Translations under genes and position numbers: made by a program | Assembly: GCA_910578215.1 (NCBI GenBank) | Contig: CAJTPH010000006.1 | Coordinates: 1 to 55,550, forward strand | Length of the DNA: 55,550 nt | Direction of reading: 5' to 3' | DNA from: an uncultured Acetatifactor sp. | GTDB lineage: Bacteria > Bacillota > Clostridia > Lachnospirales > Lachnospiraceae | The notes under the pieces: model-generated | The model's input: only the letters and a program-made list of their open reading frames with translations | Told to the model about the DNA's origin: nothing | Databases searched by the model: none | In this document: one piece after another, positions 8,746 to 17,529 of the stretch | Layout of the letters: each line of letters starts with the position of its first letter | Numbering within the stretch: the first letter of the stretch is position 1

Positions 8746-8892
8746 CGGACGTTTGACGCCATACAGATAACGAGGCAGACAGGGCGCTTGACGGCAGCAG
8801 ATATACGGCGAGGGGAGCGAGAAGGGGTTTGTAGCTATTGTACATCGGCTTTGGTCGGTTGCGGCTTTTAATATACACGCGGGGGTACGGAT

Positions 8893-9885
8893 ATGGCAAA
8901 ATTTAAGGATATTGTGGGACAGGAGCAGATAAAGGAGCATTTGGGGAATGCTCTTTCCACCGGAAAGGTGTCCCATGCTTATATTATCAATGGGGAAAAA
9001 AATGCGGGCAAGGAGTTTATTGCCAGGGTGTTTGCCATGGCGCTGCAGTGCGGGAAGGGCGAGCAGGAGCCCTGCCAGGAGTGCCGTTCCTGCAAGCAGG
9101 CGCTTTCCGGCAATCATCCCGATATTATCAGGGTCACTCATGAGAAGCCAAATACAATCAGCGTGGACGATATACGCAGACAGGTCAATAATGACGTGGC
9201 GATAAAGCCCTACAGCAGCACCTATAAGATATATATTATCAACGAGGCGGAGAAGATGACGCCCCAGGCCCAGAACGCCATTCTCAAGACGTTGGAGGAG
9301 CCGCCGGCATACGCGGTAATCCTTCTGCTCTCGGCAAATCTCAACGCCCTGCTTCCCACTATTTTAAGCCGTTGCGTGGTTTTGAACATGAAGCCGGTGT
9401 CGGACGAGCTGGTGAAAGAATATCTGATGGAGCAGCTTAAGGTGCCCGACTATAAGGCGGAGGTGTGCGTGGCGTTTGCCAGGGGCAATGTTGGAAAGGC
9501 AAAAGCGCTTGCCTCCAGCGAGGATTTTGAAAATGTAAAGGCGGAGGCATTGTCGCTTCTAAAATACATACAGGACATGGAACTGAATGAAATCATTGCC
9601 GCCATCAAGAAGATTACGGAGTTCAAGCTGGAAATCAGCGACTATCTGGACATTTTTGCGGTCTGGTACAGGGATGTGCTGCTTTTCAAGGCAACTAACG
9701 ACGTAAACCATCTGGTCTTCAGAGAGGAAATACAGACTATCCGAAAAACTGCGCAGCGAAGCAGCTATGAGGGTATAGAGCTTGTAATTCGCGCGCTTGA
9801 CACGGCGAAGAAGCGCCTGGATGCAAATGTGAACTTTGAGCTGGCCATGGAGCTTCTGATACTGACCATTCAGGAGAACGGGTAG
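8893..9885 (+). CDS. holB: DNA polymerase III delta' subunit
   Basis: 330 aa. It has the clamp-loader AAA+ fold order: FKDIVGQEQIKEHL, a P-loop region, a zinc module (CGKGEQEPCQECRSC), IIRV, then NAILKTLEEPP and the sensor/arginine-finger LSRC. The P-loop reads GEKNAGKE, lacking the usual Ser/Thr after Lys, so ATP hydrolysis by this subunit is doubtful, as for E. coli delta'. It works in the cytoplasm with delta and tau/gamma to load the sliding clamp. It sits between the yaaR-like gene and ricT, a conserved Firmicutes order. Confidence 0.93.
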   Translation: MAKFKDIVGQEQIKEHLGNALSTGKVSHAYIINGEKNAGKEFIARVFAMALQCGKGEQEPCQECRSCKQALSGNHPDIIRVTHEKPNTISVDDIRRQVNNDVAIKPYSSTYKIYIINEAEKMTPQAQNAILKTLEEPPAYAVILLLSANLNALLPTILSRCVVLNMKPVSDELVKEYLMEQLKVPDYKAEVCVAFARGNVGKAKALASSEDFENVKAEALSLLKYIQDMELNEIIAAIKKITEFKLEISDYLDIFAVWYRDVLLFKATNDVNHLVFREEIQTIRKTAQRSSYEGIELVIRALDTAKKRLDANVNFELAMELLILTIQENG

Positions 9886-9958
9886 GCCGGTGCGTATCCG
9901 GCCTTACGCCGGACTATATGGATGCCAAGTATTAGCTATGGTTTTTTGCGGAGGGTTA

Positions 9959-9967
9959 TGTTACAAT
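9959..9967 (+). promoter_or_regulatory. Extended -10 promoter upstream of ricT
   Basis: TG-T-TACAAT forms an extended -10 element about 100 nt before the ricT start. No good -35 box is seen. It would make a structured leader RNA covering about 9975-10075. Confidence 0.45.
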
Positions 9968-9980
9968 ACACTCAAGAATC

Positions 9981-10064
9981 CAGTCGCAGCGCGACTGCCG
10001 CGCTATGCGCTTAAAATCTGCTTTGCAGATTTAATTCTGATTTTAAGTGCGCCGGGGCGCACAG
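9981..10064 (+). promoter_or_regulatory. Structured ricT 5' leader with competing helices
   Basis: First comes a 7-bp hairpin (9981-9997, CAGTCGC/GCGACTG). Next are two mutually exclusive structures. One is the hairpin AAATCTGC-TTT-GCAGATTT (10014-10032). The other is a 12-bp helix pairing 10007-10018 with 10039-10050. A GC-rich hairpin (10049-10064, GTGCGC...GCGCAC) lies just before the AGGGGG ribosome site. Shared use of 10014-10018 and of 10049-10050 is what a switch or attenuator would need. No known riboswitch class is recognised. Confidence 0.45.
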
Positions 10065-10075
10065 GGGGTATATAG

Positions 10076-11365
10076 ATGATTAAGGTTATTGGAGTGAGAT
10101 TTCGCACAGCGGGCAAAATTTATTTCTTTGACCCTATGCAGTTTGAGATAAAAAAGGGCGATCATGTTATCGTGGAGACCGCCAGGGGAATTGAGTTTGG
10201 CTCGGTTGTGTCGGGCGTTACGGAGGTGGAGGACGAAAAGGTTATCCAGCCGCTGAAGCCGGTGATCCGCATTGCCAACGAGCATGACAGGGAGCAGGAG
10301 GCAGCCAACAAAATAAAAGAGAAGGAAGCCTTCAAGATCTGTCTGGAAAAGATTCATAAGCATGAGCTGGAAATGAAGCTGATCGACGCTGAATATACCT
10401 TTGACAATAACAAGGTATTATTTTATTTTACCGCCGACGGGCGCATCGATTTCCGCGAGCTGGTCAAGGACCTGGCAAGCGTGTTTAAGACAAGGATAGA
10501 GCTGCGTCAGATCGGCGTGCGGGATGAGACAAAGATTGTGGGAGGCATAGGGATTTGCGGAAGGCCTTTGTGCTGCCACAGTTATCTGTCGGATTTTATT
10601 CCTGTTTCCATCAAAATGGCGAAGGAGCAGAATCTGTCCCTGAATCCGACAAAGATTTCCGGAGTCTGCGGCCGGCTTATGTGCTGCCTGAAAAACGAGG
10701 AGGAAACCTACGAGGATCTGAACAGAAGGCTGCCCAATATCGGAGATTATGTCACGACGGACGACGGGCTGAAGGGCGAGGTGCAGAGTGTCAATGTACT
10801 GCGGCAGCTGGTGCGGGTCGTGGTGGAGGAAGGCGACGCAAAGGAGATCAAGGAGTATCCTGTGGACCGGCTGCAGTTTAAGCGCAAGCGCGGCAGGAAG
10901 GAGAAGTTGGAGCTCACCAGGGAGGAGATGCAGGAGCTTGAGCGTCTTGAGGAGGAGGAACAGCAGGAGCTGAAGGAGGGCGCGCCCGCTTTGGAGGAAC
11001 CGGAGCAGAGCGGAGAACAGCGTCGGTATAGCAGGGAGCGTCAGAACAACCGCAGCAGGGAGAACCGGGAACGGCAGGACAACGGGAATCGTATGGAAAA
11101 CGGCAGCCGTCAGGACAACGGAAACGGCAGTCGGCATGATAACGGAAACCGCAGCCGCCAGGACAACAGGGGGCGCCAGAACGGTCCCAGGCAGCATCAG
11201 GAGCAGGGCGGCAGGCAGTTTCACGAAAACAGAAACCGCCAAAATAACAAAAACCGTCAGAATGTGCCTCATCAGGGAAGCAGGAATCAGCAGGACGCCA
11301 GAAATCGTTCTGACAGAAGGCAGAAGCAGGAAGGGCAGGCCAGCCGGGATGATAGTCAGTCTTAA
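10076..11365 (+). CDS. ricT: RicT/YaaT-like PSP1 protein with long polar C-terminal tail
   Basis: 429 aa. Residues 1 to about 270 match the PSP1/YaaT family, including two Cys clusters, ICGRPLCC (Cys161, 166, 167) and VCGRLMCC (Cys198, 203, 204). In Bacillus RicT works with RicA and RicF in an Fe-S-containing complex that helps RNase Y mature mRNAs and affects sporulation and competence. From about residue 305 the protein is a low-complexity tail rich in Arg, Asn, Gln and Asp. This is much longer than the Bacillus protein (about 275 aa) and resembles a disordered RNA-binding tail. The methyltransferase gene overlaps the end by 17 nt. Confidence 0.9.
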   Translation: MIKVIGVRFRTAGKIYFFDPMQFEIKKGDHVIVETARGIEFGSVVSGVTEVEDEKVIQPLKPVIRIANEHDREQEAANKIKEKEAFKICLEKIHKHELEMKLIDAEYTFDNNKVLFYFTADGRIDFRELVKDLASVFKTRIELRQIGVRDETKIVGGIGICGRPLCCHSYLSDFIPVSIKMAKEQNLSLNPTKISGVCGRLMCCLKNEEETYEDLNRRLPNIGDYVTTDDGLKGEVQSVNVLRQLVRVVVEEGDAKEIKEYPVDRLQFKRKRGRKEKLELTREEMQELERLEEEEQQELKEGAPALEEPEQSGEQRRYSRERQNNRSRENRERQDNGNRMENGSRQDNGNGSRHDNGNRSRQDNRGRQNGPRQHQEQGGRQFHENRNRQNNKNRQNVPHQGSRNQQDARNRSDRRQKQEGQASRDDSQS

Positions 11366-12086
11366 GGAGAATGAACGGGTAGACGAACTGCAGAGAAACG
11401 GTTATCGCATTATTCAGGCTCCCGAAAGATTTTGTTTCGGTATGGATGCGGTGCTTCTCACAGGCTTTGCCCATGCGCGTGAGACGGACACGCTTCTGGA
11501 TATGGGAACGGGAACGGGCATTATTCCCCTGCTTATGGAGGCAAAATACCGCTGCGCGCATTTGACGGGTCTGGAGATTCAGCCGGAGAGTGCGGATATG
11601 GCGGCGAGAAGCGTGGCGCTGAACGGCTTATCGGAGAAGATAGATATTGTGACCGGGGATATTAAGGAGGCAGACAAATATTTTAAGTCTGCTTCTTTTG
11701 ATTGCATTACCTGCAATCCGCCGTATATGATAGGGCAGCATGGGCTGACCAATCCCGATGCGCCCAAGGCCATTGCACGGCATGAAATATTGTGCAGCTT
11801 TGAGGATGTGGCAGTGCAGACAGCAAGGCTGTTAAAGCCGGGAGGGCATTTTTTCCTGGTACACAGACCCTTTAGGCTTGCGGAAATTTTAACTACTCTT
11901 GTAAAATACAGACTGGAGCCCAAGCGGATGCAGCTTGTCTATCCCTATGTGGACAAGGAGCCTAACATGGTGCTTCTGGAGGCGGTGAGAGGCGGAAAAT
12001 CCCGGATGACGGTGGAAAAGCCTCTGATCGTATACAGGGAGCCGGGGGTCTATATGCCGGAAATTTATGAAATTTACGGATATTAG
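11349..12086 (+). CDS. tRNA1(Val)-type adenine N6-methyltransferase (YabB/TrmN6-like)
   Basis: 245 aa from the ATG at 11349. It opens LKENERVDELQRNGYRIIQ, the typical start of the YabB/TrmN6 family. Motif I is LDMGTGTGIIPL and the catalytic N6-adenine motif is CNPPYM. The reading frame is open for 71 more codons upstream, but those overlap ricT in another frame and are not family-like. The 17-nt overlap with ricT implies translational coupling. The family methylates an adenine in a tRNA anticodon loop using S-adenosylmethionine. Confidence 0.85.
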   Translation: MIVSLKENERVDELQRNGYRIIQAPERFCFGMDAVLLTGFAHARETDTLLDMGTGTGIIPLLMEAKYRCAHLTGLEIQPESADMAARSVALNGLSEKIDIVTGDIKEADKYFKSASFDCITCNPPYMIGQHGLTNPDAPKAIARHEILCSFEDVAVQTARLLKPGGHFFLVHRPFRLAEILTTLVKYRLEPKRMQLVYPYVDKEPNMVLLEAVRGGKSRMTVEKPLIVYREPGVYMPEIYEIYGY

Positions 12087-12131
12087 AGCAGGAAGCAGAC
12101 AGAGAATAGGTAAACAGGAAAGGCGGCAGAA

Positions 12132-12995
12132 ATGTCCGGAATATTGTATTTGTGCGCGACACCCATCGGTAATCTGCAGGATATGACGCCCAGAGTCATT
12201 CAGACACTGCAGGAGGCGGATTTAATAGCGGCGGAGGATACCCGCAACAGCATCAGGCTGCTAAACCATTTCGACATACATACACCCATGACCAGCTATC
12301 ATGAGTATAACAGGGTGGAGAAAGCGAAGCAGCTGATAGAACAGCTGAAAGCAGGAAAAAACATTGCGCTGATAACCGACGCAGGCACGCCGGCGATCTC
12401 CGACCCCGGGCAGGTGCTTGTGCAGCTGTGTCATGAAAATAACGTTCCGGTGACCAGCCTGCCTGGACCGGCTGCGTGTATTGTGGCGCTGACGCTTTCA
12501 GGGCTGCCCACCGGGCGCTTCTGTTTTGAGGGCTTTCTGCCGTCGGACAAGTCCGACCAGGCGTCAAAGGTAAGAAAGAGACAGATTTTGCAGGAGCTTG
12601 CGCGGGAAACAAGAACCATAATCCTCTATGAGGCGCCGCACCATCTGGTTCGTACCTTAAAAGAACTGCACGAGATCTTGGGAGATCGGCGGGTAACGCT
12701 CTGCCGGGAGCTTACAAAAAGGTTTGAGACCGTGACGCCCACTACCATTGAAAAGGCGCTGCAGTATTATGAAAATGAAACCCCGAGAGGCGAATATGTG
12801 CTGGTGGTGGAGGGAAAGAGCCTGGAGGCTGTCAGGCAGGAGACGCAGGCCGGCTGGGAGGCCATGTCCATAGAGGAGCATATGGAATATTATGTGAGCC
12901 GGGGCATGGACAGCAAGCTTGCCATGAAGCAGGTGGCAAAGGACAGAGGCGTGGGCAAAAGGGAGATATATGCTTATCTGAATAAGGGGCAATAA
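12132..12995 (+). CDS. rsmI: 16S rRNA (cytidine1402-2'-O)-methyltransferase
   Basis: 287 aa, the normal length. It starts LYLCATPIGNLQDMTPR and has AEDTRNSIRLL, ITDAGTPAISDPG, and SLPGPAACIVALTLSGLP. These are the hallmarks of the tetrapyrrole-methylase-fold RsmI family. It 2'-O-methylates C1402 in the decoding centre of 16S rRNA. It closes the yaaO-to-yabC block; yabA and yazA, present in Bacillus, are absent. Confidence 0.95.
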   Translation: MSGILYLCATPIGNLQDMTPRVIQTLQEADLIAAEDTRNSIRLLNHFDIHTPMTSYHEYNRVEKAKQLIEQLKAGKNIALITDAGTPAISDPGQVLVQLCHENNVPVTSLPGPAACIVALTLSGLPTGRFCFEGFLPSDKSDQASKVRKRQILQELARETRTIILYEAPHHLVRTLKELHEILGDRRVTLCRELTKRFETVTPTTIEKALQYYENETPRGEYVLVVEGKSLEAVRQETQAGWEAMSIEEHMEYYVSRGMDSKLAMKQVAKDRGVGKREIYAYLNKGQ

Positions 12996-13105
12996 TGTTA
13001 AAAGGGCGGCGCAGCTCCTGGGGCGAAAGCCCGGGAGTTTGAAACACAGCATGGCCGGAGATGGGTATTATGCGGGGCGTATGAGAAAGGCAGGGAAGCT
13101 TTGAT

Positions 13106-13285
13106 ATGACGGTAGGCAATTGTGAAACATGTGTCAATTATGTCTATGATGAAGAAAATGAATACTATAGCTGCCTGGTAAATCTGGACGAGGACGAAAT
13201 GTACCGTTTCCTCACAGGTACCCAGAAGGCATGCCCCTATTACCGGATGGACGACGAGTACGCGGTGGTGCGTCATCAGAAATAA
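13106..13285 (+). CDS. Small four-Cys protein, DUF6472-like
   Basis: 59 aa. The sequence begins MTVGNCETCVNYVYDEE and continues with YSCLVNLDEDEM and KACPYYRMDDEY. The four cysteines (CxxC, then two singles) suggest a bound zinc. It resembles the small DUF6472 proteins common in Lachnospiraceae and often found near rsmI; their function is unknown. The ATG at 13106 follows a weak AGGGA site. Confidence 0.75.
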   Translation: MTVGNCETCVNYVYDEENEYYSCLVNLDEDEMYRFLTGTQKACPYYRMDDEYAVVRHQK

Positions 13286-13346
13286 GGTGCCGGTATGAAA
13301 GTATGGCGGATAGATCACTTGAAATCTTTGACTAGGGAATAGGGAG

Positions 13347-13817
13347 ATGCAAAAAGAGTTCAGGAAATACCGTTCTTGTATTTATACCTTTGAAAATCGC
13401 TGTATACAGGATTTGGGGTTAAGGCTTGGCGATGATGCCACAAAGATTATTTTGAACACAAAGGGAACAATGGATGATATTACACCGGAAATGAAGAAGG
13501 TGCTTGACTTTATTGACGGCAAAGAGGCGACTGACGATTATACCAGAGCATTGGAGCAGGAGATAGAAGCGGTCAGAAAAAACGAGAAATGGAGGTTGGA
13601 CTATATGACGTTGCAGATGAGATATCGGGAAAAGTATGAGCAGGGAATAGAGCAGGGAATAGAACAGGGAATAGAACAGGGAATAGAACAGAGCAAAAGG
13701 CAAGTGGCGTTGAAGATGCTGAAGAAAAATAAATTATCAATAGAGGATATTGCGCTGTATACCGGTTTAACAATTGAACAGGTGGAAGCAATAGAAGGGG
13801 ATTTGCAGACCCTATAG
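13347..13817 (+). pseudogene. Truncated Rpn-family nuclease/transposase remnant
   Basis: 156 aa, beginning in the middle of the family. CIYTFENRC, LGDDATKIILNTKG and TPEMKKVLDFIDG match the central part of Rpn (PD-(D/E)XK transposase-like) proteins, which are normally about 280-320 aa. The N-terminal nuclease domain is missing; the preceding 60 nt contain in-frame stops. A 12-bp tandem repeat encodes GIEQ four times near 13640-13690, a feature commonly seen in this family. The ORF may still be translated (AGGGAG before ATG) but would lack catalysis. Confidence 0.7.
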
Positions 13818-13953
13818 AAATTCATTGTATAATATAAAGGTATCATTTGCCAATCTGTTCAGACACTCACGATAAATTATTATGCCATGAGTTTTAATAC
13901 AATTTTTTATCTTTTAAATTTGACAAAAGCACAAAAATGCAGGAGGAAACCAT

Positions 13954-14538
13954 TTGAATATAGAAAACACTCCCGGCATAGAAACAGAGAGACTGATTTT
14001 AAGGAAGTTTGCGGCAAATGATGCGGAGGCGCTGTTACATATTTACGGTGATAAGGAAGTCAATACCTTCCTGCCGTGGTTTCCGTTAAATACCTTGGAG
14101 GAAGCAGAGGAGCTGCTTGAAGAAAGATATTTAAAAGCCTATTTGCAGCCACGGGGATATAATTATGCGATCTGTCTGAGGCAGGATAATACTCCCGTTG
14201 GATATATAAATGTCAGCATGGACAACAGCTACGACTTTGGTTATGGATTGTGTAAGGAATTCTGGCGCAGAGGAATCGTAACCGAGGCAGGCAAAGCGGT
14301 CATTGGGCAGTTAAAAAAGGATAAGCTTCCATATATTACCGCCACACATGACGTTCAGAACGTCCGAAGCGGCAATGTCATGAAGCGCCTGGGGATGTCC
14401 TATCAGTATTCTTATGAAGAACAGTGGCAGCCCAAAGATATCCTGGTTACATTTCGTATGTATCAATTAAATCTTAACGGAGAGGAACAAAGCGTATATA
14501 TGGAGTACTGGAATGCCTCGGAAGTACATTTTGTATAG
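13954..14538 (+). CDS. GNAT N-acetyltransferase (RimJ/RimL-like)
   Basis: 194 aa. It opens ETERLILRKFAANDAEALLHIY, typical of the RimJ/RimL group. The acetyl-CoA region includes GYGLCKEFWRRGIVTEAGKAV and NVRSGNVMKRLGM. The substrate (ribosomal protein, amino acid or antibiotic) is not evident. TTG start at 13954 with AGGAGG 7 nt upstream. The gene appears monocistronic. Confidence 0.85.
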   Translation: MNIENTPGIETERLILRKFAANDAEALLHIYGDKEVNTFLPWFPLNTLEEAEELLEERYLKAYLQPRGYNYAICLRQDNTPVGYINVSMDNSYDFGYGLCKEFWRRGIVTEAGKAVIGQLKKDKLPYITATHDVQNVRSGNVMKRLGMSYQYSYEEQWQPKDILVTFRMYQLNLNGEEQSVYMEYWNASEVHFV

Positions 14539-14915
14539 TGTATATATGGTTGGCATAGTATTCATCCAGTATTTCTCCAGTTTCGTTCTCAGCCGCAGAA
14601 TTAAGTGATGAAAGTAATAATAGTAATAAAAGGCGTTGCAATGCGCATGTTACTCTGCAGGACAGGATTATCTTGTACATTTCTTGCGCCGTGCGTGGTC
14701 AGGCGAATCAAATTCTTATTTATAATCAGAATATCAGGAATTACCTCAAACAACACTAAAAATATCTGTTTTCAGAAATGCTTCCTGCCATTTTAAAATC
14801 TGCGTATATTCTTTCATTGGTCTGGTCAAAATAAGCGTGTAGTTGAAAAATGAAAGGCGCACAACGTCCGCCGGGCGTTGGCTTTGCGCGGATCGGAACG
14901 GAAGGAGACCAAACC
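14539..14915 (+). other. Intergenic region with leader hairpin
   Basis: No supported gene. A 63-codon frame at 14605-14796 has no family-like features. Near the 3' end, GCGCA and CAACG (14857-14866) pair with CGTTG and TGCGC (14876-14889), giving a bulged hairpin just before the coat gene ribosome site. Confidence 0.4.
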
Positions 14916-15101
14916 ATGACCAATATTTCAGAACTTGACTTGCAGAATCTGCGTCACCTGATCGGCGGCTATGACACCACTCACTGCAAGATGCAGGAAT
15001 ATGCCAAGGCGGCTGAGGATACCCAGATTAAACAGTTTTTTGAAAAAGGCGCAAAGTCCGCAATGGACAACAAGCAGCAGCTTATGAAGTTTCTGCAGTA
15101 A
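14916..15101 (+). CDS. Small helical protein, likely spore-coat associated
   Basis: 61 aa from the ATG at 14916 (GAAGGAG 9 nt upstream). It is helical and rich in Gln, Lys and Ala: HLIGGYDTTHCKMQEYAKAAEDTQ. The pattern resembles one half of a ferritin-like helical pair. The CotF-like gene lies 177 nt downstream, which supports a coat role. The longer in-frame extension to 14850 overlaps the leader hairpin and is unlikely to be coding. Confidence 0.6.
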   Translation: MTNISELDLQNLRHLIGGYDTTHCKMQEYAKAAEDTQIKQFFEKGAKSAMDNKQQLMKFLQ

Positions 15102-15277
15102 ATTGCAGGAAGAATTTTTATTTTTCTTATGGGCCATTTTTCATCCATTATCTGAAGTTTTTCAGTAAGTCATTATACAATAAAATGCGGCAGAAGGAAT
15201 ATATTGTAAATAATTTTGAGATGCGTGCAAAGGCATACATTGGTACCCGTGCCAAAGCGCGCAGGGAGGAGTAAAAT

Positions 15278-15538
15278 ATGCAGTTACAGGAAAAGACTAT
15301 GGTGGCAGATACGCTCGCAGGCATCAACGGAGAGCTGATCCGTTATGCGGAGATGATCGCTCAGTCCGAGAATAAGGAGTTAAAGCAGACGCTGAAGCAG
15401 TTCCGTAATGCCTGCGAGCAGTGTCAGGAGGAGCTTTACAACATCGCCAGGGAGAAGTCCTATTATGTTCCCGCAAGCAAGGCAACCGACGAGGAGGTTG
15501 CGCATGTGAAGCAGCTTTTCACACAGGGAACGCTGTAA
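15278..15538 (+). CDS. CotF-like spore coat protein
   Basis: 86 aa, all-helical. Motifs include MVADTLAGINGELIRYAEMIAQSEN and REKSYYVPASKATDEEV, which resemble the short CotF family of spore coat proteins in Clostridia. GGGAGGAG lies just before the ATG. It is the second gene of a probable coat pair and ends before a bidirectional terminator. Confidence 0.75.
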   Translation: MQLQEKTMVADTLAGINGELIRYAEMIAQSENKELKQTLKQFRNACEQCQEELYNIAREKSYYVPASKATDEEVAHVKQLFTQGTL

Positions 15539-15574
15539 GAATTTAAAAAAATGATCGCATAGGGCGATAGAAAC

Positions 15575-15618
15575 AAAATCCCTCCCTGTCCGGAATGCTC
15601 CGGAGGGGAGGGATTTTT
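15575..15618. terminator. Bidirectional terminator between convergent genes
   Basis: AAAATCCCTCCC pairs with GGGAGGGATTTT, and inner CCGG/CCGG closes an AATGCT loop. Runs of A and T on either side serve both the coat gene and the minus-strand gene at 15633-16559. Confidence 0.85.
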
Positions 15619-15632
15619 ATGTAGATGAAACA

Positions 15633-16559
15633 TCAGCCGCAGGCCAGGATATCCAATTCCTTATATCCGGCAATTCTTTCCGCAATATCCTGCCAGGTTA
15701 TTTTAGAGCGGACAAATTCGCAATCTTCCTGAATTCGCGCAATTTCCTGTTTGATCTGGGGGAGGAGAGAAAGGTCCTCCTTACAGGTGCGCAGGTAGTA
15801 ATCCGGCAGGAGGGCACAGGGAATCAATCCCGTTTCCGCATTACTGTGCTCCGGTCCCTCTGACAGGAGCCGCAGGTGGCTGTCCAGGTACAGGTTGAGC
15901 TCCGTCAGGACCAGAAGCCCGTTTAGGTCAAATGCCTGGATAGGCGCGCCGCCCGGCACGTCCGCCTGCTGCTCCAGGTCCGAAAAGCACTCGTCGCCAT
16001 CCAGCTCATAAAGCCGGTCACAGGCATCCATCAGAAACTGAAATTCCTCCTGTGAAATGGGCTGCTGAAAGGATTGCAGGATCAAGTCCGTTATTTTCCC
16101 CAGCTCACCCAGAATTTCACAGCCGGGAAGGTCGGACAGGCGCGCGCCTACCTTGGTCAGGCGCGCCATGGTCAGCAGTCCCCAAAGGCGGGTCTGAATG
16201 TCGTCCAGTAAAAACTCGGCGGTTTCTTCCACCTGCTCAGGAATCTGATTGGTCAGAAGGGGCAGATTCTCCAATTTCCCGATTCTTTGTGAACAGTCTT
16301 CACGAACGGCTTCGCTGACCTGTTCATAAACGTCGTCGCTGGCGCTGAAAATGGTGTCGGATCGGCTTAAGTAAAGCATGGCACGGTTGGGGTCATTGTT
16401 TTTCATGCAGTGTACCCCCATGTCATAATAGATTTTCGCCAGCGCGGGCAGATCATCCCGCTCCTGTGCCCTGGTCAGCCGCTGCTCAAATTCTTCCATA
16501 TTCCGGGTGGGAAGTACGTCGCGGAACAGCTGTAAAAGATTGGAAAGCTTTGCATTCAT
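15633..16559 (-). CDS. Hypothetical helical protein, TPR-like
   Basis: 308 aa, predicted soluble, acidic and helical. Residues about 25-75 (ALAKIYYDMGVHCMKNNDP and RAMLYLSRSD) look like a TPR-type helical pair. No signal peptide, membrane segment or catalytic motif is visible. I do not recognise the family. It is transcribed divergently from spmA and convergently with the coat genes. Confidence 0.6.
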   Translation of the reverse strand: MNAKLSNLLQLFRDVLPTRNMEEFEQRLTRAQERDDLPALAKIYYDMGVHCMKNNDPNRAMLYLSRSDTIFSASDDVYEQVSEAVREDCSQRIGKLENLPLLTNQIPEQVEETAEFLLDDIQTRLWGLLTMARLTKVGARLSDLPGCEILGELGKITDLILQSFQQPISQEEFQFLMDACDRLYELDGDECFSDLEQQADVPGGAPIQAFDLNGLLVLTELNLYLDSHLRLLSEGPEHSNAETGLIPCALLPDYYLRTCKEDLSLLPQIKQEIARIQEDCEFVRSKITWQDIAERIAGYKELDILACG

Positions 16560-16724
16560 TTGGATTACCTCTCTGCAATTAATATATAGAGAATCGTGAT
16601 ATCTTCATTATAATTCCGAAAAATAGGGGCTGTCAAGAATCTGTTCCATTCGTTTTTCGGAGGGTGAATTTTACAGATTTGGGCTACATAAAATAGAATA
16701 ATAATATTTGCAGGAAGTATAAGG

Positions 16725-17462
16725 ATGTTAAATCTTATTTGGGCGGTTATGATCCTGCTGGCGGTGCTCTACGGGGCCCTTGCGGGAAATATGAGTCAGG
16801 TCACAAACGCGGCTCTGGACAGCGCAGGAGAGGCAATTTCACTCTGCCTGACCATGGCGGGGGTGGTGGCTCTCTGGATGGGGCTGATGGAAATAGCCAG
16901 AAAGGCGGGATTAATTGAAAAGCTGACAAGGGGCATCAGCCCGCTGCTGAGGCTCATGTTTCCCAATATTCCCAAGGGGCACCCCGCCGGGGATTACATA
17001 GCAACCAATATTATTGCCAACATAATGGGCCTGGGCTGGGCGTGTACCCCGGCGGGTTTAAAGGCCATGGAGGAGCTTGCGAAGCTGGAGGCGCAGCGGG
17101 GGAACCCGGAATATCTGGAGGCGGGGCAGAAGGAACCGGTCGGGCAGGCCCGGAGGGAAGTAACCGCAAAGCCCACAGGACAAATGGGGCAGGGCAGCGC
17201 CCATGCCGCCGGGAGAGACGCCGGAAAGGATTCACGAAAGCCGGAAAGCGCGGGCAGAAGCAGGCGTGCCAGCAATGAGATGTGTACCTTTTTGATTTTG
17301 AATATTTCCTCGCTGCAGCTGATTCCGGTAAATATGATAGCTTACCGCAGCCAGTACGGCAGCGTTGACCCCACGGCGGTTATTGCCCCGGCAATTGCGG
17401 CGACTCTGTTCAGCTCCCTGGTGGCGGTTCTCTATTGTAAGTGGAAGGACAGGAGGAATTAG
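16725..17462 (+). CDS. spmA: Spore maturation protein A
   Basis: 245 aa with several membrane helices. GVVALWMGLMEIARKAGL and GDYIATNIIANIMGLGWACTPAGLKAM match SpmA. MCTFLILNISSLQLIPVNMIAYR is the conserved second half. Bacillus SpmA is about 196 aa; the extra length is a polar insertion at about residues 134-182, in a loop between the two conserved halves. SpmA and SpmB act in spore cortex dehydration and maturation. spmB follows 67 nt downstream. Confidence 0.93.
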   Translation: MLNLIWAVMILLAVLYGALAGNMSQVTNAALDSAGEAISLCLTMAGVVALWMGLMEIARKAGLIEKLTRGISPLLRLMFPNIPKGHPAGDYIATNIIANIMGLGWACTPAGLKAMEELAKLEAQRGNPEYLEAGQKEPVGQARREVTAKPTGQMGQGSAHAAGRDAGKDSRKPESAGRSRRASNEMCTFLILNISSLQLIPVNMIAYRSQYGSVDPTAVIAPAIAATLFSSLVAVLYCKWKDRRN

Positions 17463-17529
17463 CTTGAAGATGACCGTGCGGTTTATCTTTTAAATGAATG
17501 CGCGCTTCAGGGCGCAGGGAGGTATATAC

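Noticed and set aside
9890..10075. 61-codon frame before ricT
   Set aside because: It spans the structured leader hairpins and promoter; no conserved features.
14605..14796. 63-codon frame upstream of the coat genes
   Set aside because: No credible ribosome spacing and atypical composition.
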